In this document: in pieces, positions 1-8,230 of the stretch | Layout: the number at the start of each line of letters is the position of its first letter | Numbering within the stretch: the first letter of the stretch is position 1 | Position numbers and translations under genes: made by a program | The notes under the pieces: generated by a model | The model's input: the letters and a program-made list of their open reading frames with translations, nothing else | Databases searched by the model: none | What the model was told of the DNA's origin: nothing | Assembly (NCBI GenBank): GCA_964372125.1 | Contig: CAYJPL010000012.1 | Span: forward strand, 1 to 55,658 | Direction of reading: 5' to 3' | DNA length: 55,658 nucleotides | Source: Tannockella sp964372125 | GTDB lineage: Bacteria; Bacillota_I; Bacilli_A; Erysipelotrichales; Coprobacillaceae

Positions 1-272
1 TATTCTTTTATAGTAGAAATATAATAATGACTGCATTACTAGGAGTTGAATTTTATTAATACTCAAATTAATCTAGGTTCATCTTCCTAAATTATTATAA
101 TATGCATTAGCTGTTATTTTTTAAATAAATAATGAGTTTAGTCACATCAAATTGCAAATGAAGAAGTAATTATGTTAAAAGACTGTAAATATCCATTTAT
201 ATTACCGTGCTACCAATAGCTTATGATTTTCTTGAGACGTACAAACCATGAATGTAAAATTACAAAGATATA

Positions 273-298
273 GGAGGAGAATATATTCTTCTTTTTTT
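273..298 (+). terminator. Hairpin with T tract upstream of uraA
   Basis: The stem GGAGAATA/TATTCTTC (one G-U pair) is followed directly by seven T. It looks like an intrinsic terminator. It may end a transcript entering from the left or attenuate one reaching uraA. The rest of the first 445 bases is very AT-rich and I see no gene, no purine riboswitch and no PyrR-binding motif in it. Confidence 0.5.
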
Positions 299-389
299 AT
301 GAAAAACAAATATTTATCCTCTAAATATATAGATTGTACCTATAAAAACGACAATAATAGTTTTTTTATAAATACTATTACTAAAATCA

Positions 390-418
390 TTGTATTTAAA
401 TTAGAATTTTTATAAAAT
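390..418 (+). promoter_or_regulatory. Probable sigma-A promoter of uraA
   Basis: TTGTAT (390-395), a 17-base spacer and TAAAAT (413-418) lie 28 bases before the uraA start. The same hexamer pair and spacer recur before ackA. Prediction from sequence only. Confidence 0.5.
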
Positions 419-445
419 AGAATACAAGAAAAAAAGGAGAATGAA

Positions 446-1720
446 ATGAAAAATGCTATAACAATAGATGTCGATCAAAAACCAAAAGCTGGAAAATGGG
501 CTTTACTGTCGTTTCAGCATGTATTTGCAATGTTTGGTGCCACAATTCTTGTACCTATCTTAACAGGTTATCCTATTTCGGTTGCCTTGTTTGCATCAGG
601 ACTTGGAACAATTATTTATGCGGTTGCTACAAAGGGAAAAGTACCAGTATATTTAGGATCATCATTTGCATACATTAGTGCAATTGTACTTGCAAAAGAA
701 GCACTAGGAGGAAGTGTGGATGCAGCACAAACTGGTTTAGTATTAATTGGTTTAATATATGTAGCTGTAGCATTAACTGTTAAAGTAGTCGGGAAATCTT
801 GGATAGATCATTTACTTCCACCAATTGTGATTGGACCCATGATTATTGTAATCGGTCTAGGACTTGCTAGTAATGCTGTAAGTAATTCAGGGTTTATAGA
901 AGGTGGGAATTATGAAAATATGCTTGTTGCCACATTTACATTTATTATATGTGCACTAATATCGACGAAAGCAAAAGGTTTTTTTAGAATAATTCCATTT
1001 CTTTGTGCAATCGTCGCAGGTTATTTATTTTCAATGGCATTAGGGATTGTAGACTTTACACCAGTACAAACAGTTATTGATAACGGGAATTGGATTGGAT
1101 TACCAGCCTTTATTTTACCATTTGCAACAAGTCATTTTGATCATTTTACTTTTTATTTTGGTCCAGAAACGTTCGCAATATTACCAGTTGCAATTGTAAC
1201 AATTGCAGAACATATTGGGGATCATACAGTACTAGGGAAAATATGTGGTAAGAATTTCTTGAAGAATCCTGGGATTGATAAAACACTTATTGGTGATGGG
1301 GTTGCAACTGCAGTGTCAGGTATGTTGGGTGGACCAGCAAATACTACGTATGGAGAAAATACTGGAGTTATTGGTATGACAGGTGTTGCCTCAGTTTATG
1401 TTACACTAGGTGCTGCAATAATCGCAATGTTGCTATCTTGCTTGCCAATTATCTCGGCACTTATTCAAACAATACCAGGTGCAGTACTAGGGGGTATGTC
1501 AATTATACTTTATGGAGTAATTGCTTCAAATGGATTACGAGTATTAATTGATAATAATGTAGATTTCGCAAAACAAAGAAATCTAATTATTGCTAGTGCA
1601 ATGTTAGTAATAGGTCTAGGTGGTGCAATATTACCACTTGGTAATTTAGTTGCTCTTTCAGGTACAGCATTAGCTGCAACTGTGGGTGTAGTTTTAAATT
1701 TAATTTTACCAAAAAAATAA
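446..1720 (+). CDS. uraA: Uracil permease (NCS2/UraA family)
   Basis: Proton-coupled uracil uptake across the cytoplasmic membrane. The 424-residue protein has the many hydrophobic segments expected of a 14-helix NCS2 transporter. The family signature is clear: the AEHIGDH stretch around residue 255, then GDG, and GGPANTTYGENTGV around residue 295, which carry the substrate-binding acidic residues of UraA. The start at 446 has the Shine-Dalgarno AAAAAGGAGA seven bases upstream. The gene has its own predicted promoter and is not next to other pyrimidine genes here. A xanthine permease is a less likely alternative because the HIGDH and TTYGENTG motifs are those of uracil permeases. Confidence 0.9.
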   Translation: MKNAITIDVDQKPKAGKWALLSFQHVFAMFGATILVPILTGYPISVALFASGLGTIIYAVATKGKVPVYLGSSFAYISAIVLAKEALGGSVDAAQTGLVLIGLIYVAVALTVKVVGKSWIDHLLPPIVIGPMIIVIGLGLASNAVSNSGFIEGGNYENMLVATFTFIICALISTKAKGFFRIIPFLCAIVAGYLFSMALGIVDFTPVQTVIDNGNWIGLPAFILPFATSHFDHFTFYFGPETFAILPVAIVTIAEHIGDHTVLGKICGKNFLKNPGIDKTLIGDGVATAVSGMLGGPANTTYGENTGVIGMTGVASVYVTLGAAIIAMLLSCLPIISALIQTIPGAVLGGMSIILYGVIASNGLRVLIDNNVDFAKQRNLIIASAMLVIGLGGAILPLGNLVALSGTALAATVGVVLNLILPKK

Positions 1721-1736
1721 AATAGTGGAGAAATAT

Positions 1737-2159
1737 ATGGGACATCAAAAAAAAGAAATTGCAAAAACATATCGTCAAAAGAAATATAGTTGTAGTCAAA
1801 CTATACTTGCTACCTATGCAGATGAAATAAACATGAGTGAAGATATGGCATGTAGACTAGGTGAAGGCTTAAGTGGTGGACTTGCTAGTAGAAAAGAAAC
1901 GTGTGGTGCAGTACTTGCAATGGCATTAGTACTTAGTTATAAATTTAGTGGGGGAACAACAAAGCATCAACTCACAAAGGCGAATACTTGTTCAATTGTC
2001 GATAAGTCAATTGAGGATTTTATAGACAAGAATCAATCTCATATATGTAAATATTTATTAGAACATAATACAGTATCAAGAACATGTAATACATTAATAC
2101 TTGACTGTGTAGATATTATTGATGAGTTTTTAAAAGAAGAATCAACTGATATATTTTGA
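1737..2159 (+). CDS. C_GCAxxG_C_C family redox protein
   Basis: A 140-residue soluble protein of the C_GCAxxG_C_C family (Pfam PF09719), defined by spaced cysteines and the motif CGAVLAMA seen at about residues 57-64. Cys pairs at both ends suggest metal or redox chemistry; members are often near oxidoreductases, and no precise function is known. A GTG at 1725 is also in frame, but that GTGGAG is best read as the Shine-Dalgarno six bases before the ATG at 1737. The gene follows uraA closely and may share its transcript. Its biological link to urease just downstream is unclear. Confidence 0.75.
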   Translation: MGHQKKEIAKTYRQKKYSCSQTILATYADEINMSEDMACRLGEGLSGGLASRKETCGAVLAMALVLSYKFSGGTTKHQLTKANTCSIVDKSIEDFIDKNQSHICKYLLEHNTVSRTCNTLILDCVDIIDEFLKEESTDIF

Positions 2160-2222
2160 TTTTCCCATTTAAAGACAAGTTATAATCGTTATAATGTAAT
2201 TGTTTGACTAATAATATTTTAT

Positions 2223-2250
2223 TGACCCAAGAAAAGATTTATGATAACAT
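2223..2250 (+). promoter_or_regulatory. Possible urease operon promoter
   Basis: TTGACC (2223-2228), a 16-base spacer and TAACAT (2245-2250). It is the best promoter-like pair in the 213-base gap before ureA. It lies upstream of the terminator hairpin at 2279-2318, so the hairpin would be in the urease leader RNA. Confidence 0.35.
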
Positions 2251-2278
2251 TACATAGAAATAAATGACGAGACGACGA

Positions 2279-2318
2279 GGTCTTTTAATAACTAATAGCT
2301 ATTAAAAGACCCGTTTTT
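2279..2318 (+). terminator. Strong intrinsic terminator in the urease 5' region
   Basis: The stem GGTCTTTTAATA/TATTAAAAGACC (12 perfect pairs, loop of nine) is followed by CGTTTTTT. It lies 54 bases before ureA. It either ends the uraA transcript or acts as an attenuator for urease. No convincing promoter is visible between it and ureA. Confidence 0.75.
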
Positions 2319-2372
2319 TAATATACTCGGTAAGAAGTTTGTCAATTATGCATTAATAAAGGAGGATAAAAT

Positions 2373-2675
2373 ATGCATTTAACACCAAGAGAAATAGAAA
2401 GGTTAATGGTTCATCAAGCTGGTGAATTAGCTAAGAAACGAATGGCGCGCGGACTTAGGCTAAATTATGTAGAAGCAGTAGCATATATATCATCAGAATT
2501 ATATGAACTAGTAAGAGATGGTAAGACAGTAACAGAGTTAATGCAACTTGGTGCAACATTACTAACTCGAAGTGATGTTATGGATGGTGTTCCAGAAATG
2601 ATACATGATGTACAAATTGAAGGAACGTTTCCAGATGGAACAAAGCTTGTAACAGTACATAACCCAATACGATAA
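2373..2675 (+). CDS. ureA: Urease subunit gamma
   Basis: The 100-residue gamma subunit of nickel urease, which hydrolyses urea to ammonia and carbamate. It starts MHLTPREIERLM, has the conserved LNYVEAVAYIS helix and ends with the usual IEGTFPDGTKLVTVHNPI region. Length is normal for a separate gamma subunit (about 100). The Shine-Dalgarno AAAGGAGGA is ideal. It opens an eight-gene operon with 16-base spacing to ureB. Separate ureA and ureB genes are the common Gram-positive arrangement. Confidence 0.97.
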   Translation: MHLTPREIERLMVHQAGELAKKRMARGLRLNYVEAVAYISSELYELVRDGKTVTELMQLGATLLTRSDVMDGVPEMIHDVQIEGTFPDGTKLVTVHNPIR

Positions 2676-2691
2676 CTAAAGGAGAAAGAAA

Positions 2692-3051
2692 ATGATACCA
2701 GGAGAAATCATTGTAAATAATGATGAAATAGAAATTAATGTTGGACGTGCAACAAGATGTATAAAAATTATTAATAAAGGTGATCGTCCCGTACAAGTTG
2801 GATCACACTTTCACTTTTTTGAAGTAAATAAAAGCTTAACATTTTCTAGAGAGGAAGCATATGGATTCCGTTTAAATATCGCATCAGGAACTTCTGTTCG
2901 ATTTGAACCTGGTGAATCTAAAAGTGTTGAATTAGTAGAATTAGGTGGATACAAACGTGTAATAGGACTAAATAGTCTAACTACAGGTACTATTGATGAA
3001 AACAAAAAACAAGAAGCAGTAAAAAATGCAAAAATAAAAGGTTTTGAATAA
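2692..3051 (+). CDS. ureB: Urease subunit beta
   Basis: The 119-residue beta subunit of urease. It begins MIPGEI and carries the conserved VQVGSHFHFFEVN segment at about residues 37-49 and the GYKRVIGLN region. It assembles with UreA and UreC into the (ABC)3 core. Preceded by AAAGGAGAAAG. Length is normal for the family, with a short lysine-rich tail. Confidence 0.97.
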   Translation: MIPGEIIVNNDEIEINVGRATRCIKIINKGDRPVQVGSHFHFFEVNKSLTFSREEAYGFRLNIASGTSVRFEPGESKSVELVELGGYKRVIGLNSLTTGTIDENKKQEAVKNAKIKGFE

Positions 3052-3071
3052 TTATTGTAGAGGAGAAAACT

Positions 3072-4790
3072 ATGACAAAAGTAACTGGAACAAGTTATGC
3101 ATCAATGTTTGGACCAACGGTTAAAGACAAGGTGCGTTTAGGAGATACAGAATTAATTATTGAAGTAGAAAAAGATTTTACAGTATATGGAGATGAAATA
3201 AAATTCGGTGGTGGTAAAACATTACGTGATGGAATGGGATGTAATGCAACAGCATTGTCTAATCAAGGTGTTTTAGACTTAGTAATCACAAATGCCTTAG
3301 TTATAGATCACTGGGGAATTGTAAAAGGTGACATCGGTATTAAAGATGGAAAAATTATTGGAGTTGGTAAAGCAGGAAATCCAGATATTCAAGATGGTGT
3401 TGCATCAAATATGATTGTAGGTGCATCAACTGAAGCAATTGCAGGAGAAGGGATGATTGTTACTGCTGGGGGTATTGATACACATATTCATTATATATGT
3501 CCCCAACAAATCGAAACGGCACTTTATAGTGGGGTTACAACTATGATTGGTGGAGGAACAGGACCTACTGCAGGTACAAATGCAACAACTTGTACACCAG
3601 GGCGTTTCCATATTGAAAGAATGTTAGAAGCGGCTGAACAATATCCAATGAATCTAGGATTCTATGGTAAAGGAAATTGTTCATCATATGATCCACTTGC
3701 AGAGCAAGTAGAAGCTGGTGCACTTGGACTAAAGCTTCATGAAGATTGGGGGTCAACTCCAGCTGCTATAGATATGTGTTTGACTGTTGCAGATGATTAT
3801 GATGTGCAAGTTGCCATCCATACAGATACATTAAATGAGGCAGGTTGTGTTGAAGATACTATTGAGGCAATAAAAGGTCGCACAATTCATACATTCCATA
3901 CAGAGGGAGCAGGTGGTGGACATGCCCCTGATATTATTACTGTTGCAGGAATGGAAAACGTGTTACCGGCATCAACTAATCCAACAATGCCATATACAAG
4001 AAATACTTTAGATGAGCACTTAGATATGCTTATGGTATGTCATCATTTAGATAATAAAATACCTGAGGATGTTGCTTTTGCAGATAGTCGTATTCGACCA
4101 GAGACAATTGCTGCAGAAGATGTTATGCATGATATGGGAGTATTTTCAATTATGTCATCTGATTCTCAAGCAATGGGGCGAGTTGGTGAGGTAATTACAA
4201 GAACATGGCAAACAGCTCATAGTATGAAAGTACAAAGAGGTCCGTTGGAAGAAGATAAAGGCAATGATAATGATAACTATCGTGTTAAAAGATATATCGC
4301 AAAATATACAATCAATCCAGCAATAGCCTCAGGATTTGATAAACATATTGGTTCAATTGAGGAAGGAAAACTCGCAGATTTAGTGATTTGGAAACCAGCA
4401 TTTTTTGGTGTGAAACCGGAGATGGTTTTAAAAGGTGGAATGGTTACTGCAGCTAGAATGGGTGATGCAAATGCATCAATTCCAACACCACAACCAGTGA
4501 TTTATCGAAATATGTTTGGAGCAGATGGAAAAGCAAAATATAAGACATCAATTACCTTTGTTTCAAAGGCTGCGCTGCAAGAAGGTATTGCTACAAAACT
4601 AGGTTTACAAAAGCAAGTAGTTGCAGTAGAAAACTGCCGTAATATCGGTAAAAAAGATTTAATACTTAATGATAAAACACCAAAAATCACAGTAGATCCA
4701 GAAACGTATCAAGTAACAGTTGATGGTGAAGTTATAAAAAGTGAAGCAATGGATACTTTGCCACTTGCACAGTTATATTATTTATTCTAA
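3072..4790 (+). CDS. ureC: Urease subunit alpha (catalytic, binickel)
   Basis: The 572-residue catalytic subunit with an amidohydrolase TIM barrel. Active-site pieces are visible in order: HIHYICP (nickel-binding His pair), KLHEDWG with the Lys (residue 221) that is carbamylated to bridge the two nickels, AIHTDTLNE, HTEGAGGGHAPD, the flap MVCHHLD with the catalytic His, and SDSQAMGR with the last nickel ligand Asp before it. Nothing required is missing, so the enzyme should be active if nickel is loaded by UreEFGD. Start 3072 has AGAGGAGAAAA upstream. Full length for the family (566-573). Confidence 0.98.
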   Translation: MTKVTGTSYASMFGPTVKDKVRLGDTELIIEVEKDFTVYGDEIKFGGGKTLRDGMGCNATALSNQGVLDLVITNALVIDHWGIVKGDIGIKDGKIIGVGKAGNPDIQDGVASNMIVGASTEAIAGEGMIVTAGGIDTHIHYICPQQIETALYSGVTTMIGGGTGPTAGTNATTCTPGRFHIERMLEAAEQYPMNLGFYGKGNCSSYDPLAEQVEAGALGLKLHEDWGSTPAAIDMCLTVADDYDVQVAIHTDTLNEAGCVEDTIEAIKGRTIHTFHTEGAGGGHAPDIITVAGMENVLPASTNPTMPYTRNTLDEHLDMLMVCHHLDNKIPEDVAFADSRIRPETIAAEDVMHDMGVFSIMSSDSQAMGRVGEVITRTWQTAHSMKVQRGPLEEDKGNDNDNYRVKRYIAKYTINPAIASGFDKHIGSIEEGKLADLVIWKPAFFGVKPEMVLKGGMVTAARMGDANASIPTPQPVIYRNMFGADGKAKYKTSITFVSKAALQEGIATKLGLQKQVVAVENCRNIGKKDLILNDKTPKITVDPETYQVTVDGEVIKSEAMDTLPLAQLYYLF

Positions 4791-4813
4791 AACATAAGAA
4801 ATGAGGTATAGGG

Positions 4814-5356
4814 ATGCTAGGAGTAGTACTTTTATATGTGGGGGCAGTATTAATTAATAATGGTTATTGTACACTTGCAAATGTTGATAAAAAAGCAAGT
4901 GCAGTAATGAAAATTTTTGCAGGAGCACTTGGAGTGGTTGCACAGACAATTACACTTGTAATGGCAAATATTAGTCCAATTAGTCAAGGTTCTAATGGTG
5001 TTGTCAGTGTTGATACATTCCAATGGTATGCGGCAGCAACGGGGCTTTTATTTGCATTTACATATCTTTGGCAAGCAGCTAATGATTTATGGGATTTAGA
5101 TGTAAGACCATACGGAATATATTGTCTATTTGTTGCGATTAATGCAGTACTATGTTCTTATCTATCGTATATCAACTTTGATGGCGATGTTCGATTCACT
5201 TTCATTTGGCTTGCATGGGCGCTTTTATGGCTTACAGCACCAATTGAAATCAATTTAAAAAAACCACTAGGTAAATTTGCACCTACATTAGCAATTGTTT
5301 GTGGAATATTTACTGCATGGATACCAGGAGCACTTATGCTAGTAGGGTTATGGTAA
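4814..5356 (+). CDS. ureI: Urea channel of the AmiS/UreI family
   Basis: A 180-residue protein with about six membrane helices, matching the AmiS/UreI family of urea and amide channels, including the conserved YAAATGLLFAFTYLW segment at about residues 77-91. In acid-tolerant bacteria UreI lets urea enter for cytoplasmic urease. Whether this one is gated by pH cannot be read from sequence. Its position between ureC and ureE differs from streptococci, where ureI leads the operon. The spacing of 23 bases from ureC indicates the same transcript. Confidence 0.88.
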   Translation: MLGVVLLYVGAVLINNGYCTLANVDKKASAVMKIFAGALGVVAQTITLVMANISPISQGSNGVVSVDTFQWYAAATGLLFAFTYLWQAANDLWDLDVRPYGIYCLFVAINAVLCSYLSYINFDGDVRFTFIWLAWALLWLTAPIEINLKKPLGKFAPTLAIVCGIFTAWIPGALMLVGLW

Positions 5357-5369
5357 TATTGGAGGAACT

Positions 5370-5960
5370 ATGTTAGTTGAAAAGAAAATAGGTCGTCTTG
5401 AAGACTTTCAAGATGTAAATGTAGAATATATAGATATTGAATGGCATGAATGTCATAAAAGAATTTTAAAAAAAGAACTTAAAGATGGAACAATATTGGG
5501 GATTCGTCTTAGTATTGATGAAGCGCATCATGGAATACGTAAAGGTGATGTGTTTTGTAAAGTAGAAGATACGATATATGTTGCTAATATTACTAAAACA
5601 CAAGCATTAGTAATTGATTGTGAAAGTTATAAAATGGTTCCTAAAGTATGTTTTGAAATAGGAAATCGTCATGCACCTTTTTTCAAAGGAGATAAAGAAT
5701 TTGAATTTTATACGCCTTACGAAATGCCTATCAAAGTAATGTTGGAAAAACTAGGTGTACATGTTTATGTGGATGATGTTATTTTATCTATTGATAATGC
5801 AATATCAGCGACTGTATCAAGTCATAGCCACAATCACGATGATGGTGGTTATGATGGTAAAAATGGAAAACCAGACAATCATTTTTATGATAAAAACTAT
5901 CATCATCATGGTGATGGGGTATATCATACTCATGATCATAGTCATGACGGTGATAAGTAA
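5370..5960 (+). CDS. ureE: Urease accessory protein UreE with His-rich tail
   Basis: A nickel metallochaperone that hands Ni2+ to UreG during urease maturation. The 196-residue protein has the usual N-terminal peptide-binding domain and a C-terminal metal-binding domain (residues 75-150, with GNRHAPFF). After that comes a tail of about 46 residues containing eleven histidines with Asp and Gly, a form of His-rich tail known from Klebsiella UreE. The tail should bind several extra nickel ions, for storage or supply. Its stop codon overlaps the ureF start (TAATG). Confidence 0.93.
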   Translation: MLVEKKIGRLEDFQDVNVEYIDIEWHECHKRILKKELKDGTILGIRLSIDEAHHGIRKGDVFCKVEDTIYVANITKTQALVIDCESYKMVPKVCFEIGNRHAPFFKGDKEFEFYTPYEMPIKVMLEKLGVHVYVDDVILSIDNAISATVSSHSHNHDDGGYDGKNGKPDNHFYDKNYHHHGDGVYHTHDHSHDGDK

Positions 5961-6658
5961 TGAATAATGTACTTTATACATTAATGCAAGTCAATGATTC
6001 TGTTTTCCCTATAGGCGGTTACACACAATCATACGGACTTGAAACGTATATATTAAACGGTGATATATGTACTAAAAAAGATGTCACAAATTATATTTCA
6101 ACAAATTTGAAGACAGCTTTTACATATTCTGAATTATTAGTAATGTCGCTTGCATATGATTATGCATGTAACGGTGATATTGAAAAAATAAAATCGCTTG
6201 ATAAAATGATGCTTGCTTCAAAGTCTCCAAGAGAGATACGTGAAGCATCATATAAACTTGGCACACGATTTGTCAAAACAATCGCAGCAATAGAAAATGT
6301 ACACTATGTTAATGATGTTTTTACAAACTATGCAACTAAAGTACTTGCAAAAGAATTTTTGACTAACCATGCAGTAGCACAAGGGATATTTTGTGCATCA
6401 CTAGGTGTGGAAAAAAAACTTGCAATGTCATTTTATACATATGCAACTACTAGTGCAATGGTTACAAATAGTGTAAAAGCAGTACCGCTTAGCCAAAGTG
6501 TTGGACAACAAATATTATTTGATGTATCACGAATACATGATGAAATTATTGAATATGTTCTTACATTAGATGTATCTTATGTTGGGCTTTCAATGCCAGG
6601 GTTTGACTTACGTTGCATGCAACATGAGGTATTGTATTCAAGATTATATATGTCGTAA
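5960..6658 (+). CDS. ureF: Urease accessory protein UreF
   Basis: The 232-residue helical accessory protein that, with UreD and UreG, forms the complex on apo-urease and tunes UreG GTPase activity. The N-terminal SVFPIGGYTQSYGLE motif is diagnostic, and the C-terminal PLSQSVGQQ segment is conserved. The start overlaps the ureE stop by one base, implying translational coupling. Family length is about 225-235. Confidence 0.95.
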   Translation: MNNVLYTLMQVNDSVFPIGGYTQSYGLETYILNGDICTKKDVTNYISTNLKTAFTYSELLVMSLAYDYACNGDIEKIKSLDKMMLASKSPREIREASYKLGTRFVKTIAAIENVHYVNDVFTNYATKVLAKEFLTNHAVAQGIFCASLGVEKKLAMSFYTYATTSAMVTNSVKAVPLSQSVGQQILFDVSRIHDEIIEYVLTLDVSYVGLSMPGFDLRCMQHEVLYSRLYMS

Positions 6659-6677
6659 TTAGTAAAAGGAGAGTAAT

Positions 6678-7286
6678 ATGGCTTACGTAAAAATAGGAAT
6701 TGCTGGACCAGTAGGTTCAGGTAAAACTGCATTAATTGAATGTTTAACTAGAACGATGTCAAAAGAATATAGTTTGGCAGTAGTTACAAATGATATTTAT
6801 ACTAAAGAAGATGCTGAATTTTTAATGAAAAATAGTATTTTAGAGATGGATCGTATTCGTGGTGTTGAAACTGGAGGATGTCCACACACCGCAATACGAG
6901 AAGATGCTTCAATGAATCTAGAAGCAGTTGAGGAACTTGCCACTGCACATCCTGACTTACAAATTGTTTTCATTGAAAGTGGTGGAGATAATCTTTCTGC
7001 AACGTTTAGTCCAGAACTTGCAGATGCAACAATATTTGTAATTGATGTTGCAGAAGGAGACAAAATTCCTCGTAAAGGTGGACCAGGAATCACACGTTCA
7101 GATTTATTAATCATTAATAAAATAGATTTAGCACCTTATGTTGGAGCAAGTCTAGAGGTGATGGACCGCGATTCTAAAAAAATGCGTGGTAATAAACCAT
7201 TTATTTTCTCAAATATTCGTGGTGGTGAAGGGGTAGCTGAGATTATCCAGTGGATTAAAAAAGATGTATTATTTGAAGGGATGTAA
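6678..7286 (+). CDS. ureG: Urease accessory GTPase UreG
   Basis: A SIMIBI-class GTPase that delivers nickel to urease with GTP hydrolysis. The 202-residue protein shows the P-loop GPVGSGKTAL (residues 10-19), the nickel-binding Cys-Pro-His motif in GGCPHTAIREDASMN, the ESGGDNLSATFSPEL switch region and NKIDLAPYVGA as the guanine-specificity segment. It lacks an N-terminal His-rich extension; the His-rich function is supplied by UreE here. AAAGGAGAG precedes the start. Confidence 0.97.
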   Translation: MAYVKIGIAGPVGSGKTALIECLTRTMSKEYSLAVVTNDIYTKEDAEFLMKNSILEMDRIRGVETGGCPHTAIREDASMNLEAVEELATAHPDLQIVFIESGGDNLSATFSPELADATIFVIDVAEGDKIPRKGGPGITRSDLLIINKIDLAPYVGASLEVMDRDSKKMRGNKPFIFSNIRGGEGVAEIIQWIKKDVLFEGM

Positions 7287-8077
7287 TGATGAATAATAAT
7301 TATGGTAGAATATCTACTGTTGATATTAAAATACAATCCATTGATAATAGAATGATTCTAAAAGATTGTTATTTTACATCGCCCTTTAAAATTATGAATC
7401 CATTTGTTCTTGAAAACGGTATTTTAAATGTAATGTTGATGTCGACATCTGCTGGAATAATGGCTGGAGACGCACAGGAGATAAAAATTGATGTAGGTAA
7501 CGGGGCAAGGGCACAAATTATTTCTCAGTCATATGAAAAAATTCATAAGATGGATGAAGGTAGTGCAATGCGTTCAAGCAGTATAACTGTTGGTAAGGAT
7601 GCATGTTTAATATATAATCCACAACCTACTATTCCATACGCAAAATCTGCATTTGAAAATAATACTAAAATCTATTTGAAAGATGAAAGTTCAAAATTGA
7701 TTTATAATGAAATACTTACTTCTGGAAGAGTTCATTATGGAGAAAGTTTTAATTATCGATATTTTAAAAATTTTATTTCTATATACCAAAACAAAGAACT
7801 TACCTACATGGATAATTCTATATATGATCCCGCGTTATTCAATATGAGTGGTTATGGTATGTACGAAGGATATACACATTTTTTTAATCAAGTAATATGT
7901 AATTTTGATAACAAAGCTAAAATCATTAACGAAATACGAGCGTTACTTTCAGAGTATAGTGATATTCAGTTTGGGGTTAGTGATACATATCATAATGATA
8001 TCGTAGTGCGCGTGTTTGCATGCGAAGGTGATTTATTAGAAAAAATAAGTCAAAAAATCATAAATGTAATTTTATAA
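7286..8077 (+). CDS. ureD: Urease accessory protein UreD (UreH)
   Basis: The 263-residue scaffold that binds apo-urease and, with UreF and UreG, channels nickel into the active site. The family features MSTSAGIMAGDAQEI and QSYEKIHKM are visible in the first 95 residues, along with YNPQPTIPYAKS. The start overlaps the ureG stop by one base; an ATG three bases further in is an equally possible start. It is the last gene of the urease operon and is followed by a large stem-loop with a T tract. Confidence 0.93.
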   Translation: MMNNNYGRISTVDIKIQSIDNRMILKDCYFTSPFKIMNPFVLENGILNVMLMSTSAGIMAGDAQEIKIDVGNGARAQIISQSYEKIHKMDEGSAMRSSSITVGKDACLIYNPQPTIPYAKSAFENNTKIYLKDESSKLIYNEILTSGRVHYGESFNYRYFKNFISIYQNKELTYMDNSIYDPALFNMSGYGMYEGYTHFFNQVICNFDNKAKIINEIRALLSEYSDIQFGVSDTYHNDIVVRVFACEGDLLEKISQKIINVIL

Positions 8078-8091
8078 AAAAGGCTGATATA

Positions 8092-8174
8092 CAGTATAGA
8101 AGCTATTCCAAAGTGTGTTCATTAAATGTCCAATACAGTTGGTTTGCTTCAATATACTGAAGTCTTTTTTTTTA
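8092..8174 (+). terminator. Long structured terminator after the urease operon
   Basis: CAGTATA-GAAGC (8092-8103) pairs with GCTTC-AA-TATACTG (8146-8159). The large loop can pair further (CCAA with TTGG). A smaller alternative hairpin CTTCA/TGAAG lies just before a run of nine T. Much bigger than the other terminators in this window. Confidence 0.6.
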
Positions 8175-8230
8175 TAGACTAATTTAGTAATATATGATAA
8201 AATTTCTTGGATTTTAAATAGGGGAAGATT

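Noticed and set aside
1..445. Purine riboswitch or PyrR-binding leader before uraA
   Set aside because: None of the conserved loop or anti-antiterminator sequences is present; only a hairpin with T tract and a promoter-like pair.
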